The notes under the pieces were generated by a model. It did no database searches. It was not told the DNA's origin and saw only the letters and a list, made by a program, of their open reading frames with translations. From NCBI RefSeq assembly GCF_932294415.1, contig NC_065545.1, positions 41,392,327 through 41,456,326 of the forward strand: 64,000 nt of DNA. The letters are read 5' to 3'. Shown piece by piece: positions 34,401 to 47,160 of the stretch (the first letter of the stretch is position 1; each line of letters starts with the position of its first letter). This DNA is from Quercus robur. Lineage: Eukaryota; Streptophyta; Magnoliopsida; Fagales; Fagaceae. The position numbers and the translations under genes are program-made.

Positions 34401-36200
34401 GTCATCATAATCTGAGAGTAACTAAAAATTACTCATGTAAAAAATAGAAATGAGAAAAGAAGATATAAGATAGAAAGGGGAAAAGGTGGTAGGATTTGAT
34501 GAAAAATGTATGGGAACATCAAACAACATCATTTTCTACTTAAAAGCTAATATCCACTAGGCTACATGCTTTTGTTGGTAAAAAAATGGACAATTAATAT
34601 ATTTAAATACAATTAGGAACTATATTTGTTGTTGATGATGGAATTAGGAACTAGATTTATTAAAAAATGTTCATGATATCATCATGGTTCAAACCTTGAA
34701 ACCTTTCCCTTTTTGGTTCTTTGAACGATTCAAAACTATGAATTTTATAAATTCAAATCAGAAAACAATACAAGAAGTTCAGATGGAGAAATTATTCAAT
34801 GTATTGGAGGTCAATAAATACGTACTCCCCTCATTCACATAAATAATGGGTCTCACTACGAATAGACAAGAGATTCTCCATCCAAACATTTAATAATGAC
34901 CTTCTAAAGCTCTTCTAATCAGAACATGTGCTTAAGGCATTTTCTTGACACTTTAAATAATGAGTAAATTTATGCCAAAATCACGCTTTTACACCAGATT
35001 GTGTCTTTGTCATAAGATATTCATTAATAGTAAATCTTGGTGTAGGATCATTTAGTATTTCCACCCACAGCACATAAGGACAACAAATTAATAACAATTC
35101 ATAATAAGAGAGTTAAAGTCATAACTTACAAAAATTAAAATATTTTTAATTTCTTATAATAATCAGTGGCAACTCCAGGAATTTTTTTCAAATTGTTCCT
35201 TAAGAAGCATAAATTATACAATCTAATAAAAAGAGAAATTCATATATTAACAATAACAAAAATAAAAAACATACAAATACATAAAGTTTACAATTGCCTT
35301 CTATAAGTTTTCATATTTTAAAATCGTTGCATGATAATCTCATTATCAATACTACAAACTGCATCTCTTTCAATGTACACAACCAAGCAATCATTCATCC
35401 AATGAAAATAAAACAAATTATGAAACAAAATTTAATTTTATTGGCATAAAAAAATTAAATAGTAAAAAAACTGAGGGTATTCCTAAATTTTTTTTTTAAA
35501 GAGTAGACAAATAAAATTTTTTAAATTATTATATATATTTATATAATTCACAATATTAAGAACCACCCTAGCCTTAAGGACCACCTTAAGGTCAAGGTGG
35601 TCCTTAAGGCCAGGACCACCCTAACCTTAAGGTGGCCCCGCCCTAATAATAATAGTATTATTTTTTTTTTTTTTTTTTATGCGAATAATAGTATTATTAG
35701 TTGTATATAATTTGCACAAAATCATAAATACACATTGAAAATACAATCCAATCATATACCATATCAATATTTAGCTTTCAAAATCAATTTGTTTTGCCTC
35801 AAGTTGAAACAAGGTGAGATTGTCATTGTAATGGCTATTGCCCTTAATGGCAGGCTCCTATATTGTCTCCGCTTCCCTCGTAGCAGCCGCCAGCCACCAG
35901 CCGCAGCACAAAGGTCAGATTTGCTCTGAAAATATTAAATACCTCGAAACTTCGAATTTCGTGACTGCCCTCAAATTTTGGAAACCGCCAACTTGGAATT
36001 GGTTACGAACACGATCTTCATTATTTATTGGTCTTTACTCGTATTCTTGAGTTCCAAGCAAACTTGACTTGGTCCCCAAGAACTTGCCTACTTTTCTTGA
36101 CGTCTTGATTCTCTCTCTCCTCACAATTACCAACCTACCCTAACCCCCACTTCACAACGTTAAATAGGCCAAGGGTAAATGAGTCAATACAGTTAAATCC
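31430..36200. other. Intergenic DNA, mostly AT-rich
   Basis: No supported gene. The frame at 32,394 has no ATG start and no recognisable domain. The stretch contains short A/T tracts and a strong hairpin at 35,571-35,610, listed separately. Confidence 0.5.
35571..35610. other. Perfect 17-bp hairpin
   Basis: GCCTTAAGGACCACCTT (35,571-35,587) and its exact reverse complement (35,594-35,610) are separated by six bases. A third related block (AACCTTAAGGTGGCC) follows at about 35,623. It could form a cruciform or be the end of a foldback element. It is GC-rich within very AT-rich DNA. Confidence 0.85.
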
Positions 36201-36253
36201 TACACCAGCATCAACTGTCTAGCAACTTCAAAATGTCATTCGGCTGACAATAT

Positions 36254-36285
36254 GACACGTGCTGTGATAATAACCGTACACGTGT
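36254..36285 (+). promoter_or_regulatory. Two G-boxes upstream of AOX
   Basis: CACGTG occurs at 36,256-36,261 within GACACGTGC and at 36,279-36,284 within ACACGTGT, about 165-195 bases before the AOX start. Such ACGT-core motifs bind bZIP or bHLH factors and often mediate abscisic acid, stress or light responses. Activity here is inferred. Confidence 0.55.
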
Positions 36286-36448
36286 CCCTCTTCCCCTACG
36301 AACTAACCTATAATTCGCTTAAACCCTCGTGAACTAACAAACCCCAGAAAAAAAAAAAGCAAACACAGACAAAGAAACAAAACCAAAAAAAAAAACAACC
36401 TAAAACCTCTCCAAGAATCTTGGTTCGGTTTCTAGAGTGACGGTGACG

Positions 36449-39148
36449 ATGATGATGATGAGGCAAAGTGGGAGCAGGATGGCGGGTGTGGCGGGTTTGG
36501 GGTCGAGGCTTTTTTCTACGTCAGTTATTAAGGGTGTGCATGAGTCGAGTCGAATCGCCAAACCATCTTTGTTGGCGAAAGAAGTTGTGGATACGTTTGT
36601 GAGGGCTAGGCCTGCGGCGGCGGTGTTTCGCGGCGTTAGGCAGTACTCTAGTACGGTGACGCTGCAAGGAGAGGCCGAGAAGGAGAAGAACAAGGAGGAG
36701 GAGGAGAAGAAAGTGCAGAATGTTAATACTGCTGCTGACTCTGAGAAACAGAAAGGAAATATTGTGAGTTATTGGGGCGTGCCGCCTAGCAAAGCTGCTA
36801 ACAAGGATGGCACCGATTGGAAGTGGACTTGCTTTAGGGTATCTACATCTTTCTCTCTCTATACACGATCTTTTTTAATATTTGATTATTTCTTATTTAG
36901 TCTTACATCACATGGCTCCACGATAGTAATCAGTAGTTTTGAATCCAAAATCTCATAGATCTTATAATATAAAAAACCAAGTTATTTTAGGGTTTTTCTT
37001 TGTTGTTGTTGTTGTTTTTTTTTTTGTGATATTGTTATTAATTGTTCATTACCTTACACACGCGTATTCCCATTTGGCTGGTCTTGAGTCTTGACCAGCA
37101 AGTAGGTGTGGTCTTGAGTACTCCACACGTTCCACGCCGTCACGGGCGTTTAGCTTTAAGAAAGCTCCAATATTTGCTGTCTATATGAAATATAGTGATA
37201 GGAGTAATAAATTTTAAAGGGTAAAAAAATATTACTTTTATTATATAATAATAGGAGTAATAAAAAAAAAAATTTAAAACCCACAATAACCAGAATAAAC
37301 ATGTTTATTTTAGAGAATTTTGTCATTATTAATAATATTTTATTTAACATAACATTATGATTCTTTTTTTTTTTTTTTTGTAGAATAAATTTCAGTTTCT
37401 TTTATAGATTTGTTAATTTTATCGAGAAAAAAGAAATTGGTATTGATTTGAGAATGGTATTGTGTTTTGATGATGATGGAAGCCATGGGAGACATACCAA
37501 GCCGATCTTTCAATTGATCTGAATAAGCATCATGTGCCCATAACATTCTTGGACAAATTGGCTTATTGGACCGTCAAATCCCTCAGATGGCCCACTGACT
37601 TGTTCTTTCAGGTATCATTTCCTCTTTCTTTCTTTTTTCTTTCTTTTTTTTTATAGAAAGTTAATTATAAACCATATGTTGTTGTTTGTGACGTGCTAGA
37701 ACTGGAAGCCAATTATTCTTTTCTGGCTAAAACTTTGGTGCTATTGTGTTTGGTTATCCTTAGGAACTAAGGAAAATTAGGTTTTTTTTTTTTTTTCAAT
37801 TTTTATATCCTAAAGTTTGGGATTAATGCATGATAGATCGCAACGTTTTGTAATTCAATATATAGCCATTTTCTTAAAAAATCAATAATCTACTACTCTT
37901 TAAAATTTTAATTGTTTCTTCAATCTTTTTTGTCATGGACAATCTGGCTTTTTTTTTTCCCTATGTTTTTGGATCTTAACCGGGATGTTCAATTGTTACT
38001 TACAAATGGCTGATGGGAAATTTAAACTTTGATTTTTTTTATAAAAAAGATGTGATAAGGTTACTAAATTACAAATCTTTAGCCGTTATTAACAATTTAA
38101 CATGAACATAATTGGGTGTGCTAGTAACACCGATTGAATCCAAAATTTTGAACTTTGGTATACTTCTAAAGCAGTTTAACTTAACAAATTGCGTAAATAA
38201 ATTATATCTGAGGTAGGCTGATCTAACATGATAAAAGGACATGTTAGCAATGATTATGTTAACGAGGAAGAGTATAGGAATTGTTTTTCCCAGCCTAATT
38301 TTTCTAATTTTATCTCACAATCAAAAAAGATTTAATTGAGTTTTGATGTATCCTGCTTCTGATGCATCTTCTCATGCGTTTATGGCTTAAATTTTTCTGG
38401 AGTTGAAAATTGAAACAGGGGAGTCGAATATACTTCTTGTATTTATGCATATTTGTGTATGTTACAGAGAAGATATGGATGCCGGGCAATGATGCTTGAA
38501 ACAGTGGCAGCAGTACCTGGCATGGTGGGAGGTATGCTATTGCACTGCAAGTCACTGAGGCGATTTGAGCATAGTGGTGGATGGATCAAAGCACTGCTGG
38601 AAGAAGCCGAGAATGAGCGTATGCACCTCATGACCTTCATGGAGGTAGCCAATCCTAGGTGGTATGAGCGTGCCCTTGTGTTTACTGTCCAAGGTGTTTT
38701 CTTCAATGCTTACTTCTTAGGCTACTTGATATCCCCCAAATTCGCTCATCGTGTGGTGGGTTACCTTGAGGAGGAAGCAATTCACTCATACACCGAGTTC
38801 CTCAAGGAATTGGACAAGGGTAACATTGAAAACGTTCCTGCTCCAGCCATTGCTATTGATTACTGGCAGCTGCCTGCTGGCTCAAACTTACGCGATGTTG
38901 TCATGGTTGTAAGAGCAGATGAGGCTCACCACCGTGATGTTAACCACTTTGCATCGGTAAGAAAATCATCTTAGTAATTACCACTTGTTACTGATTTGAT
39001 AAATTAATCATTAGCTAGCTTACATAATGATTTTATTCTATTGGGTTATTCTTAATGTTTATGGTCTTTTTGTTATAATGATTTGCAGGACATACATTAT
39101 CAGGGACGTGAGCTGAGGGAGTCACCAGCTCCAGTTGGTTATCATTGA
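36449..39148 (+). CDS. Mitochondrial alternative oxidase (AOX), four exons
   Basis: Ubiquinol oxidase of the inner mitochondrial membrane. It passes electrons from ubiquinol straight to oxygen, bypassing complexes III and IV. Exons are 36,449-36,838, 37,483-37,611, 38,468-38,956 and 39,089-39,148 (390, 129, 489 and 60 bp), all GT-AG and all ending on codon boundaries; 129 and 489 bp are the usual AOX exon lengths. The product is 355 aa. The N-terminus ([13 protein letters not shown]) is basic and Ser-rich, a mitochondrial presequence. The regulatory cysteines are Cys128 (WTCFR) and Cys178 (RRYGCRA), 50 apart as in other plant AOX. Di-iron ligands lie in LETVAAVPG (Glu184), NERMHL (Glu223, His226), LEEEAIHS and RADEAHHRD. 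Two membrane-associated helices fit the GMVGGMLLH and [20 protein letters not shown] stretches. I chose the first ATG of four in a row. Probably AOX1-type; the subtype was not tested. Confidence 0.95.
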
Positions 39149-40245
39149 TCAGCTTTCTACAATTTGGGAGATGAGAAAGTCCAACAATTATCAAACATAA
39201 AATCAAGTTCTTTTTTGAAGTGATAATGGTATCTGCTTATGGTCTGTTACCAAATATAATTTTGTTGTAAGTACATTATGGAGTTCCTTGTTTACTAAGG
39301 TTGTGGAGTTGTGATATATATTAGTAAGCCTTTCTTTGTTTTCTTCTCTTTTCTTTTTCTTTTTGTTTTTGACTCTTAAGGAATTCTAACTGTTCTCTCT
39401 TGCATATTGTGTCATGTTCTTCCCTTCCAGTTATCTTCTAGAAATGTAATCGGCAACTCAATTGCGAAGGGCACAACCATCATATGATCCACAACGCAAT
39501 CAACAAGAAGAGTTGCCGTTTAGTGAGAAAATTTTTTGTGATTTGACAACTAAACAATGAAAGTGCTATCTTTATGTGCCCTTAATAAATATATATACAG
39601 TTAATTCTCCGGATGATACTGCAAGTCTATGTGTTATAAGAGACAGAGACTCCAGTTCTTGAGTCCACATACGTGCAGGTTGCCTTTAAGCCAAGGGACT
39701 AATGGCTGGGGAGTTGAGAGGTGTTGAAAAGGATTATTAACAACCAACTGATAAGAGTAACAAACTTGTATTAATCTATATATTGAAGGATATAGGAATA
39801 GGAGCATATATATCAAAAGCTATTTTCACACAAGGCTTCAACTTGGCAATGAACTCCAAATTAATACAATTATTGTATGGACCTGAAAGGGAATTGTTAC
39901 AAGACAGAAGGTATCAAGAACTTAGATTAGGGATGAGGAAACCACAACTTTTTTTTGTCTTTCCTCACGAGGGTTGAAAATCAGCCTATTCTGTTGGAGA
40001 TTGAAAATGGGAAATGAAGTATTAATTTTGATTGACCCCTGGCCATAAGTTAAAGCTAAGTGAGCAGACGAGCTTGACCTGACCCCTTGCCTTGGACAAC
40101 ATGTCTTATTTCAGGTTCAGCGACTTTTTTTCAAACCACGAATAAGGAATAAGGAATATCCATGAACAAAGGGCATTAGGCTACGGAATTAATATTTAAT
40201 CTTAGTCAAGCCCATGGACAATTCGTAGGGGAGAAGTGGTCTGGC
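39149..40245. other. AOX 3' untranslated region and intergenic DNA
   Basis: The AOX 3' untranslated region probably ends in the T-rich stretch around 39,240-39,370. Beyond it no gene is visible; open frames at 39,634 and 39,783 have no family resemblance. Confidence 0.45.
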
Positions 40246-41620
40246 TGGCAGAGTAGTGTATGAAATCATTGGTTTGGCAACCATGTCTTTACTTTAGTTA
40301 AGTATGGATCAAGGCATTAGCTATTGCTTAATAGTCCACCGTTTCATTAAAAGAATCATATATTTGAGTTAACTAAGTCAAATAATAATAATAATAATTA
40401 TTATTATTATTATTATTAATATTATTATATATAACCAAAACCTTTTGACTTTTGGTTGACCTCTCTACAATTTTTCATATCAGAATTTTTTATTTGATTT
40501 AGGACTTTTAAGATGTATTCAAACACAAACACCTCATCTCTCATATAGTTTTCTATTTTGTTTTGGACTTTTCCTTCTCTAATTCTCTGGTCACTATATC
40601 ACTATTAGGGTTTTTTAATTATATTTTTACTGTATTCTTTATGCAAACACCTCCTCTCTCATTCGATTTTTTTTTTTTTTTCTCTTCCTTCTCTCCTTCT
40701 CTAATTCTTCGGTCACTAGATCACTATTAGAGTTTTTTAATTATAGTTTTTTGTTGATAAGAATTGTCAATTTTTTCTATTATGTAGTCATATGTTTTTA
40801 TTTTTTTTGTTTTGTTTCAAATAATTTTTAGGCACTGAATCTTCTGGTTCTGTACTCTTTCTTTTGGCTTTTTAAAAGTTCTAACATCTAAATTTTGGGT
40901 TTATATTTTGCAATATATGAAATTGTCTGAAAAAATTTCAATTGCTATAATCATGGGTTATTCTTTTGAAGTAACCTATCTTTCTCTTATATTTTTTCTA
41001 TTATGTAGTCATATATTTTTACTTACCATTTTAATTAATGTGATTTAAGAATTATAAATTACTGTTATTTTAAAAAAATTAATTTTCATATATATATATG
41101 ACCCTTTTTGCATTTTTACTCTTTTTTTTTTTTTATGTTACTACTTACTAGGTCTTGAATCTTGATGAAGAAGCTTAGGTTTAACCTCATAAATTTGTCC
41201 TTTAAATTTTTATTATTTAAGAACCAAAAAGGGTGTTGATATGTTTCTTGCGGCATTTTTCTCAATTATATTACCTGAAGGCAAGAGCCTCTTTCTCTCG
41301 CCAAGAATAAAAGTTGGAATCATAAGTAGATGAGAGGCAAGAAGGTGGCAGCCTAGGCTATGAGATAATGGGAGTATTCCAAGTGTTTCCTAGATTGGTC
41401 ATCTTCTATCTTGATTAAAACTCTATGGCCTTTCAACTGGTACTTCCTTCTTCTTCTTTTTACATTCATATATTCTGAATTCTATTCTTTTTAGTGCATT
41501 TATTTGTCTTCATTCTCTAACGAAGTCAATTTATTCATCTAATACGTCTTTTTATTGTTCTTCTTCTACGTGTTAAAATATTATAACTGTTGCCTACAAC
41601 ACTAAATTAGCTTTTCCAAT

Positions 41621-41652
<32 letters not shown>

Positions 41653-43160
41653 CTTTTCCAAAACCTATTGCTCTAGATTAATGACTCTTTCTGAGTGTCA
41701 ATGCCATTTATGGGTATAATTAATTATTGTTTTCTATGTAAAACTTCTATAGTTTTTATTTTCTTATTTTTAGGTTTTTTGGTTGCATTTTATATAGCAA
41801 GAAAAAACTCAGGATTTTGCAAACAAATTGAGCAATGGGAAGAACTATATTATATTAAAAAAATGATTGAGACCTTAATTTTTATTAAAGAAAGGATGCC
41901 ATTGATAATAGACATGACATGCTAACATTATTGGTGTTAGTATTTTTTTTATCCCTCTTAAATTGTAACTTATATCATTTATGCTTGCGAAATTTCAAAA
42001 AAATCAAAGATCAATAACTATGTCATCAATGATATGTTTAGATTTCAAATTTTTGTGATAAAAAATTATGCATGTGTTAAAAATATAAAGAACATACAAT
42101 TGAACGATTAGATTTTCAAAATTCATATTCAATAAAAAAATATATATATCAGAGAAGTTTGAAGGATTTCTCTTCAAACATTGTCAATTAAATAAGGACT
42201 TCCTTCCTCCTTTTGAAATTAGGGTTTTTTTTTTTATTTATTCGATCTGATCGATGATACTGCAAGTCTCGTATTGTGCTTCTTGTTTCTTCCTTGCACT
42301 GTGCGGATAGAGACTCGTGGAAAATTGCTAACAGAGTTAAGTTTTTCCTTTGACTTTGTGTAAAAATCGTATTATTTTTTATATCTTTGATGCGTTGTCA
42401 TGTCATTATCATTCCAAGTTCTTTGTTGGTGCAGTACAAGGCAGAAAAAAAAAAAAGTGTGTTTTGATTGAATAAAAAAAATTGTGTTTTCACCCTATCT
42501 TCACACAGGGTTTTCTCTCTTTATTTTATTTTTAGTATAATTTGACTCAATCAACTTAAACACATGTGAGAATGTGAGTCTTTTAATGAAATAGTAAACC
42601 ATTAGGCAAGAGTGACATGGTCTATCATGAGAATAGTATAATTTCTCCATTAGTCCCTTTCATTTTCAGCATAATTTTGTGTCAAAAATGCATCATAATT
42701 CATATTTTTTCTTTCTTTCTTTCTTAAGGCAGCTAAATTACTTTCTTATGTGGCTAAAATTAAATGAACTTAGCCTAATTGAGAATTCAAATCAGGAATA
42801 AAACGCAACCATCTCTTACACCAACAAAATACAACTATCCTAAGTATGAAACTTCTGACTATTACCCATTAACCAAAGCAGATCGAGGTGTTCAGCCATT
42901 ATAAAAGGACAAGACATGTACAAGGAGAGAAATAAAGAGAACAATCAGAAGGCATCAATATCTTGACTCTCCACAAAGACATCCATTTCCATGATTCCAT
43001 CACTTCTTCTATCAACCAACTATCAAAACCATTCTCATACAATCATTGGCATTCATTGTTCAAACCCTATTCTCTCCCTTCCTAACTCATCCCCCCTTGT
43101 TTATTTTTTTTTTTTTGGAAAAGATCCTTCATTGTATTTTGATTCTCAACTTTGAGATTA
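40246..43160 (+). repeat. Block X1, left part (segmental duplication)
   Basis: AT-rich block repeated at 53,047-54,783 (X2) and 58,438-61,775 (X3). Shared landmarks are GAAATCATTGGTTTGGCAAC at 40,261, AAGAAGGTGGCAGCCTAGG at 41,340 and TGACTCTTTCTGAGTGTCAA at 41,682. Compared with X3, about 220 bases are missing after 41,970 between TAACTTA and TATCATTT. It includes an ATA/TTA microsatellite (40,382-40,430). No gene is clear. Confidence 0.9.
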
Positions 43161-43165
43161 CTAAC

Positions 43166-43843
43166 TGTAAGGACACGATTTGTGATGACCCCTAATAATG
43201 TTGGATTCGCACGTAAAAAGGCCCAAACAATATCATTTATAGAGCGTGGGTTTGAAAAGTTAGGCCTTGGTCACAAGACGGTGGGTATTTCGTGGGGTTC
43301 GTACATAATTAAATCGTGTTCGCCCTAGGAATCTTTCTCCTGGAGGCGGGCTGGGAGGCTCTGGATTTTGGCCATTTTTCCCAGCCTCTTTTCCTGGATT
43401 GCTTACTTTTCCTTTTATACTAGCCCGCATCCCTTATCTAACGTCCACGTGTGGGTTTGATTTTCCAGGACTGATACTTGTCCCATCAGCCCATACCCAG
43501 AGTGGTTGGGGATGGTTGTAAAAGCTGAAGAGTATGGCTCTATCAGGTGTAGAGTATTGAATGGCAGTAAGGGCAGCTTTCCCTTTGTCCTTGGTCTTTA
43601 TACTATCCAGCGTACCCTTCTTCGTTGACCCAGATATTTTAGATTTTTTCCCAAACTGTTCCTATACCGTTTTTGCCCTTCCTTCCAGGGAGACCTCGGA
43701 TATGCCAAGGACAGAATCATCCTCAGTTGTGTCTCAAGACTATTTGGACTTTTATTACCTATCCTCGGCTATAACCTTCCTCGGCTCGGGCCTTGGGCCC
43801 TAATGTAAAAATGGGCCAGGGCCACAAATTATTGGACCCCACA
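43166..43843 (-). repeat. 3' LTR of the non-autonomous element
   Basis: Starts TGTAAGGACACG and ends GGACCCCACA. Just inside it (43,844-43,856) the minus strand reads TTTCGAGGGGCTAT, the likely polypurine tract. Confidence 0.85.
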
Positions 43844-45738
43844 ATAGCCCCTCGAAATCTTGCTGTCCGACCTCTTGGTCGGAGAGGAGGGTTTCGGTAA
43901 TGCCACGCCTTTATTGCAGTCTGCCTAGATCTGCCCTTCATTAATGTGAGTGTCTCTTCATCTATCCAGGAAACATACCAGACCACGAGACATTCCTTTG
44001 AATTCATTCATGATGCGTTCCTACCGCTTCATTATCCGAAACACGCCTTTAATGATTTCCTTTTACGAGACCATTTAAATTCGACGGTTATTGATGGCGT
44101 GGGGAAGTGGAGTGGGCATATTCTCGTTTACAGATTTTCTTGGAAATTTGGACAGATTAAATGCCTCCCGTTTCGCCCTTCATATAAGAAGGAAAGTAAG
44201 AGGTTACCTCCCTTACACAGAGACCTTTTAATCCCTTTAAAAATCTGAAAACCCTTAGTTTCCCCCAGAGTTTCCCTTATCCGCTAGTTTATACCTTGAA
44301 TTGTGATGTGTTCGAGAGAGGAGCGGGAATGAAGAGACCATACCCTTCCCAGACATGCTACGTTCTTGCGAAGCTCAAAATGGCTCGAGCTGACGCAGGG
44401 GCTTGTCGCGTCAAACTTTTGGCACGACTAAGCTGGGGTCACCCATTATCAGTATCAGCCGCTCTCTTATGAGCATAGCTAACATGGCACCAGCGTGTTA
44501 GGAGTCAGGACTGACGCAGGGACAAAGTATCCATGCTTCTTCCTCTCTTCCTTCACTGGTGCCTCCTTTTGCCTCCCCTTCTTCTTCTTTCCCATCACCA
44601 GATCCATCCTAGTGCTTTTCCTTCTTCCTCTTCTTCTCCTCCCCCACCAAGGAAGGTCCTCCTCTCAATATGGGTGCTACTGTGGCAGAATTTGGAAAGA
44701 CTTGGGAGCAGAGCTTAACAAGATTTCTGGCTGTTTGTTTGTTTTTTTTTTTTTTTTTTATTGTTTTTGTAACTCGTTTTCTATATAGGCTTATTTAAGC
44801 CCTTCATTGTACGCTGTAATACCTCTTTATATTAATAAAAGTCATCATTGCTTTATTTCGTAGACTCTATCTCTTCTTTTTGAAATGGTTATGTCGTGAA
44901 TAGACGTACTACTTTGTGACTTCTTTTTTGATTTCTATACTTTGAACGATGCTTAGAGCCAAAATCCCAGTTAATAAAAATATCTTGCTCTGTGCTTATT
45001 GAAACTATCCGACATAATAATACTGAATTGAACAAATGATACTTAGGACTGAAATCCTTACTAAGAAGAAAAGGAAAAGATATTATGATGAGCTTATTAA
45101 GGCTGTCTGGCAAAATAACGCCGACCTGAAAAAACAATACTTAGGGCCGAAGTCCCTTACTAAGAAAAAAGATGCTATTATGAACTTATTAGAGATATCG
45201 TGTACAATAAGATTGACCTGAAAATGGGTTGTATACCCCAAATTTGAACGAGGTGATGGTTGAATGCTCGATGCCATGTAGGAAGTAATCATCCGAGGAT
45301 ATGTAACCCAAAAATGTACAGCCCCTGTAGGCTGCTGAGTAATAAGGCATTTCGCCATCTTCCTAATAACTTTCATAGCCTTAACCTTTTCTGGTATTTG
45401 GTCCGAGAACTGAAAGACTTAGAATTCTTCTTAAGTAGCTGACTTCCCCATAGGTTTGAGTCCGAAGACCATGCAATACCTTGGTTCTGTCCAAAACTTG
45501 ATTTCTAAGTAGTTGGGGGAATTAACCCCTCGGTTATGGCATGGGACCTTGGTTTAAGGGGAATTAGCTTCTCGGCCAAGCCCCTAAAACCATCCGTGTT
45601 GCTAACGACACGAAGCGCCGCCCTTAGTAAAGAAACATAGCCCCTAGTGGAACTTTACGCTAGAACGCTACAACCGGCTGTTTAGAAATAACAAGGGGAC
45701 TGTCTCGACCTACCGCCTGTGCCAACACACAAGCCTTC

Positions 45739-45755
45739 CCCACAGACGGCGCCAA
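45739..45755 (-). other. Primer-binding site region
   Basis: Read on the minus strand, TTGGCGCCGTCTGTGGGG follows the 5' LTR. It shares TGGCGCCGTCT with the element at 4.1-8.1 kb. Confidence 0.65.
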
Positions 45756-45756
45756 T

Positions 45757-46434
45757 TATAAGGACATGATTTGTGACGACCCCTAATAATGTTGGGTTCG
45801 CACGTAAAAAGGCTCAAACAATATCATTTATAGAGCGTAGGTTTGAAAGGTTAGGCCTTGGTCACAAAACGGTGGGTATTTCGTGGGGTTCGTACATAAT
45901 TAAATCGTGTTCGCCCTAGGAATCTTTCTCCTGGAGGCGGGCTGAGAGGCTCTGGTTTTTGGCCATTTTTCCCAGCCTCTTTTCCCGAATTGCTTACTTT
46001 TCCTTTTATACTAGCCCGCATCCCTTATCCAACGTCCACGTGTGGGTTCGATTTTTCAAGACTGATACTTGTCCCATCAGCCCATACGCAAAGTGGTTGG
46101 GAGTGGTTGTAAAAGCTGAAGAGTATGACTCTGTCAGGTACAGAGTATTGAAGGGCAGTAAGGGCAACTTTCCCTTTGTCCTTGGTCGTTATACTATCCA
46201 ACATACCCTTCTTCGCTGACCTAGATATTTTAGATTTTTTCCCAAACTGTTCCTATACCGTTTTTGCCCTTCCTTCCAGGGAGACCTCAGATATGCCGAG
46301 GACAAAATCATCCTCGGTTGTGTCTCAAGACTATTTGGACTTTTATTACCTATCCTCGGCTATAACCTTCCTCGGCTCGGGGCTTGGGCCCTAATGTAAA
46401 AATGGGCCAAGGCCACAAATTATTGGACCCCACA
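45757..46434 (-). repeat. 5' LTR of the non-autonomous element
   Basis: 678 bp, aligned end to end with 43,166-43,843. It begins TATAAGG where its partner has TGTAAGG, so the terminal TG is mutated. The last about 360 bases were copied again at 46,621-46,980. Confidence 0.85.
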
Positions 46435-47160
46435 CTAACTTTGTTATAAACCTCATTCTATTTTCATGAATGACAGTATCACACTCCATTCCTTGGAGAC
46501 CTTGAATATATATATATAATCTCTTATAACCAATTGTGTCCATTACAAACATATTTCAAATTAGATTCTCATCTACAAAAACCTCAAAATAGTGCTTACT
46601 AATAAGATTAATAAGATTCTCATCAGCCCATACCCAAAGTGGTTGGGAGTGGTTGTAAAAGCTGAAGAGTATGACTCTGTCAGGTACAGAGTATTGAAGG
46701 GCAGTAAGGGCAACTTTCCCTTTGTCCTTGGTCGTTATACTATCCAACATACCCTTCTTCGCTGACCTAGATATTTTAGATTTTTTCCCAAACTGTTCCT
46801 ATACCGTTTTTGCCCTTCCTTCCAGGGAGACCTTAGATATGCCGAGGACAAAATCATCATCGGCTGTGTCTCAAGACTATTTGGACTTTTATTACCTATC
46901 CTCGGCTATAACCTTCCTCGGCTCGGGGCTTGGGCCCTAATGTAAAAATGGGCCAAGGCCACAAATTATTGGACCCCACACTAACTTTGTTATAAACCTC
47001 ATTCTATTTTCATGAATGACAGTATCACACTCCATTCCTTGGAGACCTTGAATATATATATATATAATCTCTTATAACCAATTGTGTCCATTACAAACAT
47101 ATTTCAAATTAGATTCTCATCTACAAAAACCTCAAAATAGTGCTTACTAATAAGATTAAT
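46075..47160 (+). repeat. 546-bp tandem duplication across the LTR/flank border
   Basis: Copy 1 spans 46,075-46,612 and copy 2 spans 46,621-47,160. Each contains the last about 360 bp of the right LTR, the target CTAAC and about 175 bp of block X. The copies are joined by eight filler bases (AAGATTCT), with CATCAG shared at the break. It arose after the LTR element inserted. Confidence 0.9.

Larger units (their letters stand above)
43166..46434 (-). mobile_element. Non-autonomous LTR retrotransposon inserted in block X1
   Basis: Two 678-bp LTRs (43,166-43,843 and 45,757-46,434) are flanked by the 5-bp duplication CTAAC (43,161-43,165 and 46,435-46,439). The primer-binding motif next to the right LTR and the purine tract next to the left show transcription on the minus strand. 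The 1.9-kb interior encodes no gag or pol. It contains about three degenerate repeats of a 90-100-bp unit (44,945-45,180, around ACTTAGG.CCGAA.TCCCTTACTAAGAA). This is a LARD/TRIM-like element mobilised in trans. Confidence 0.9.

Noticed and set aside
46176-46940. Identical 72-codon frames at 46,176 and 46,722, with a related one at 43,561
   Set aside because: All lie in LTR sequence and its tandem copy and show no protein features.
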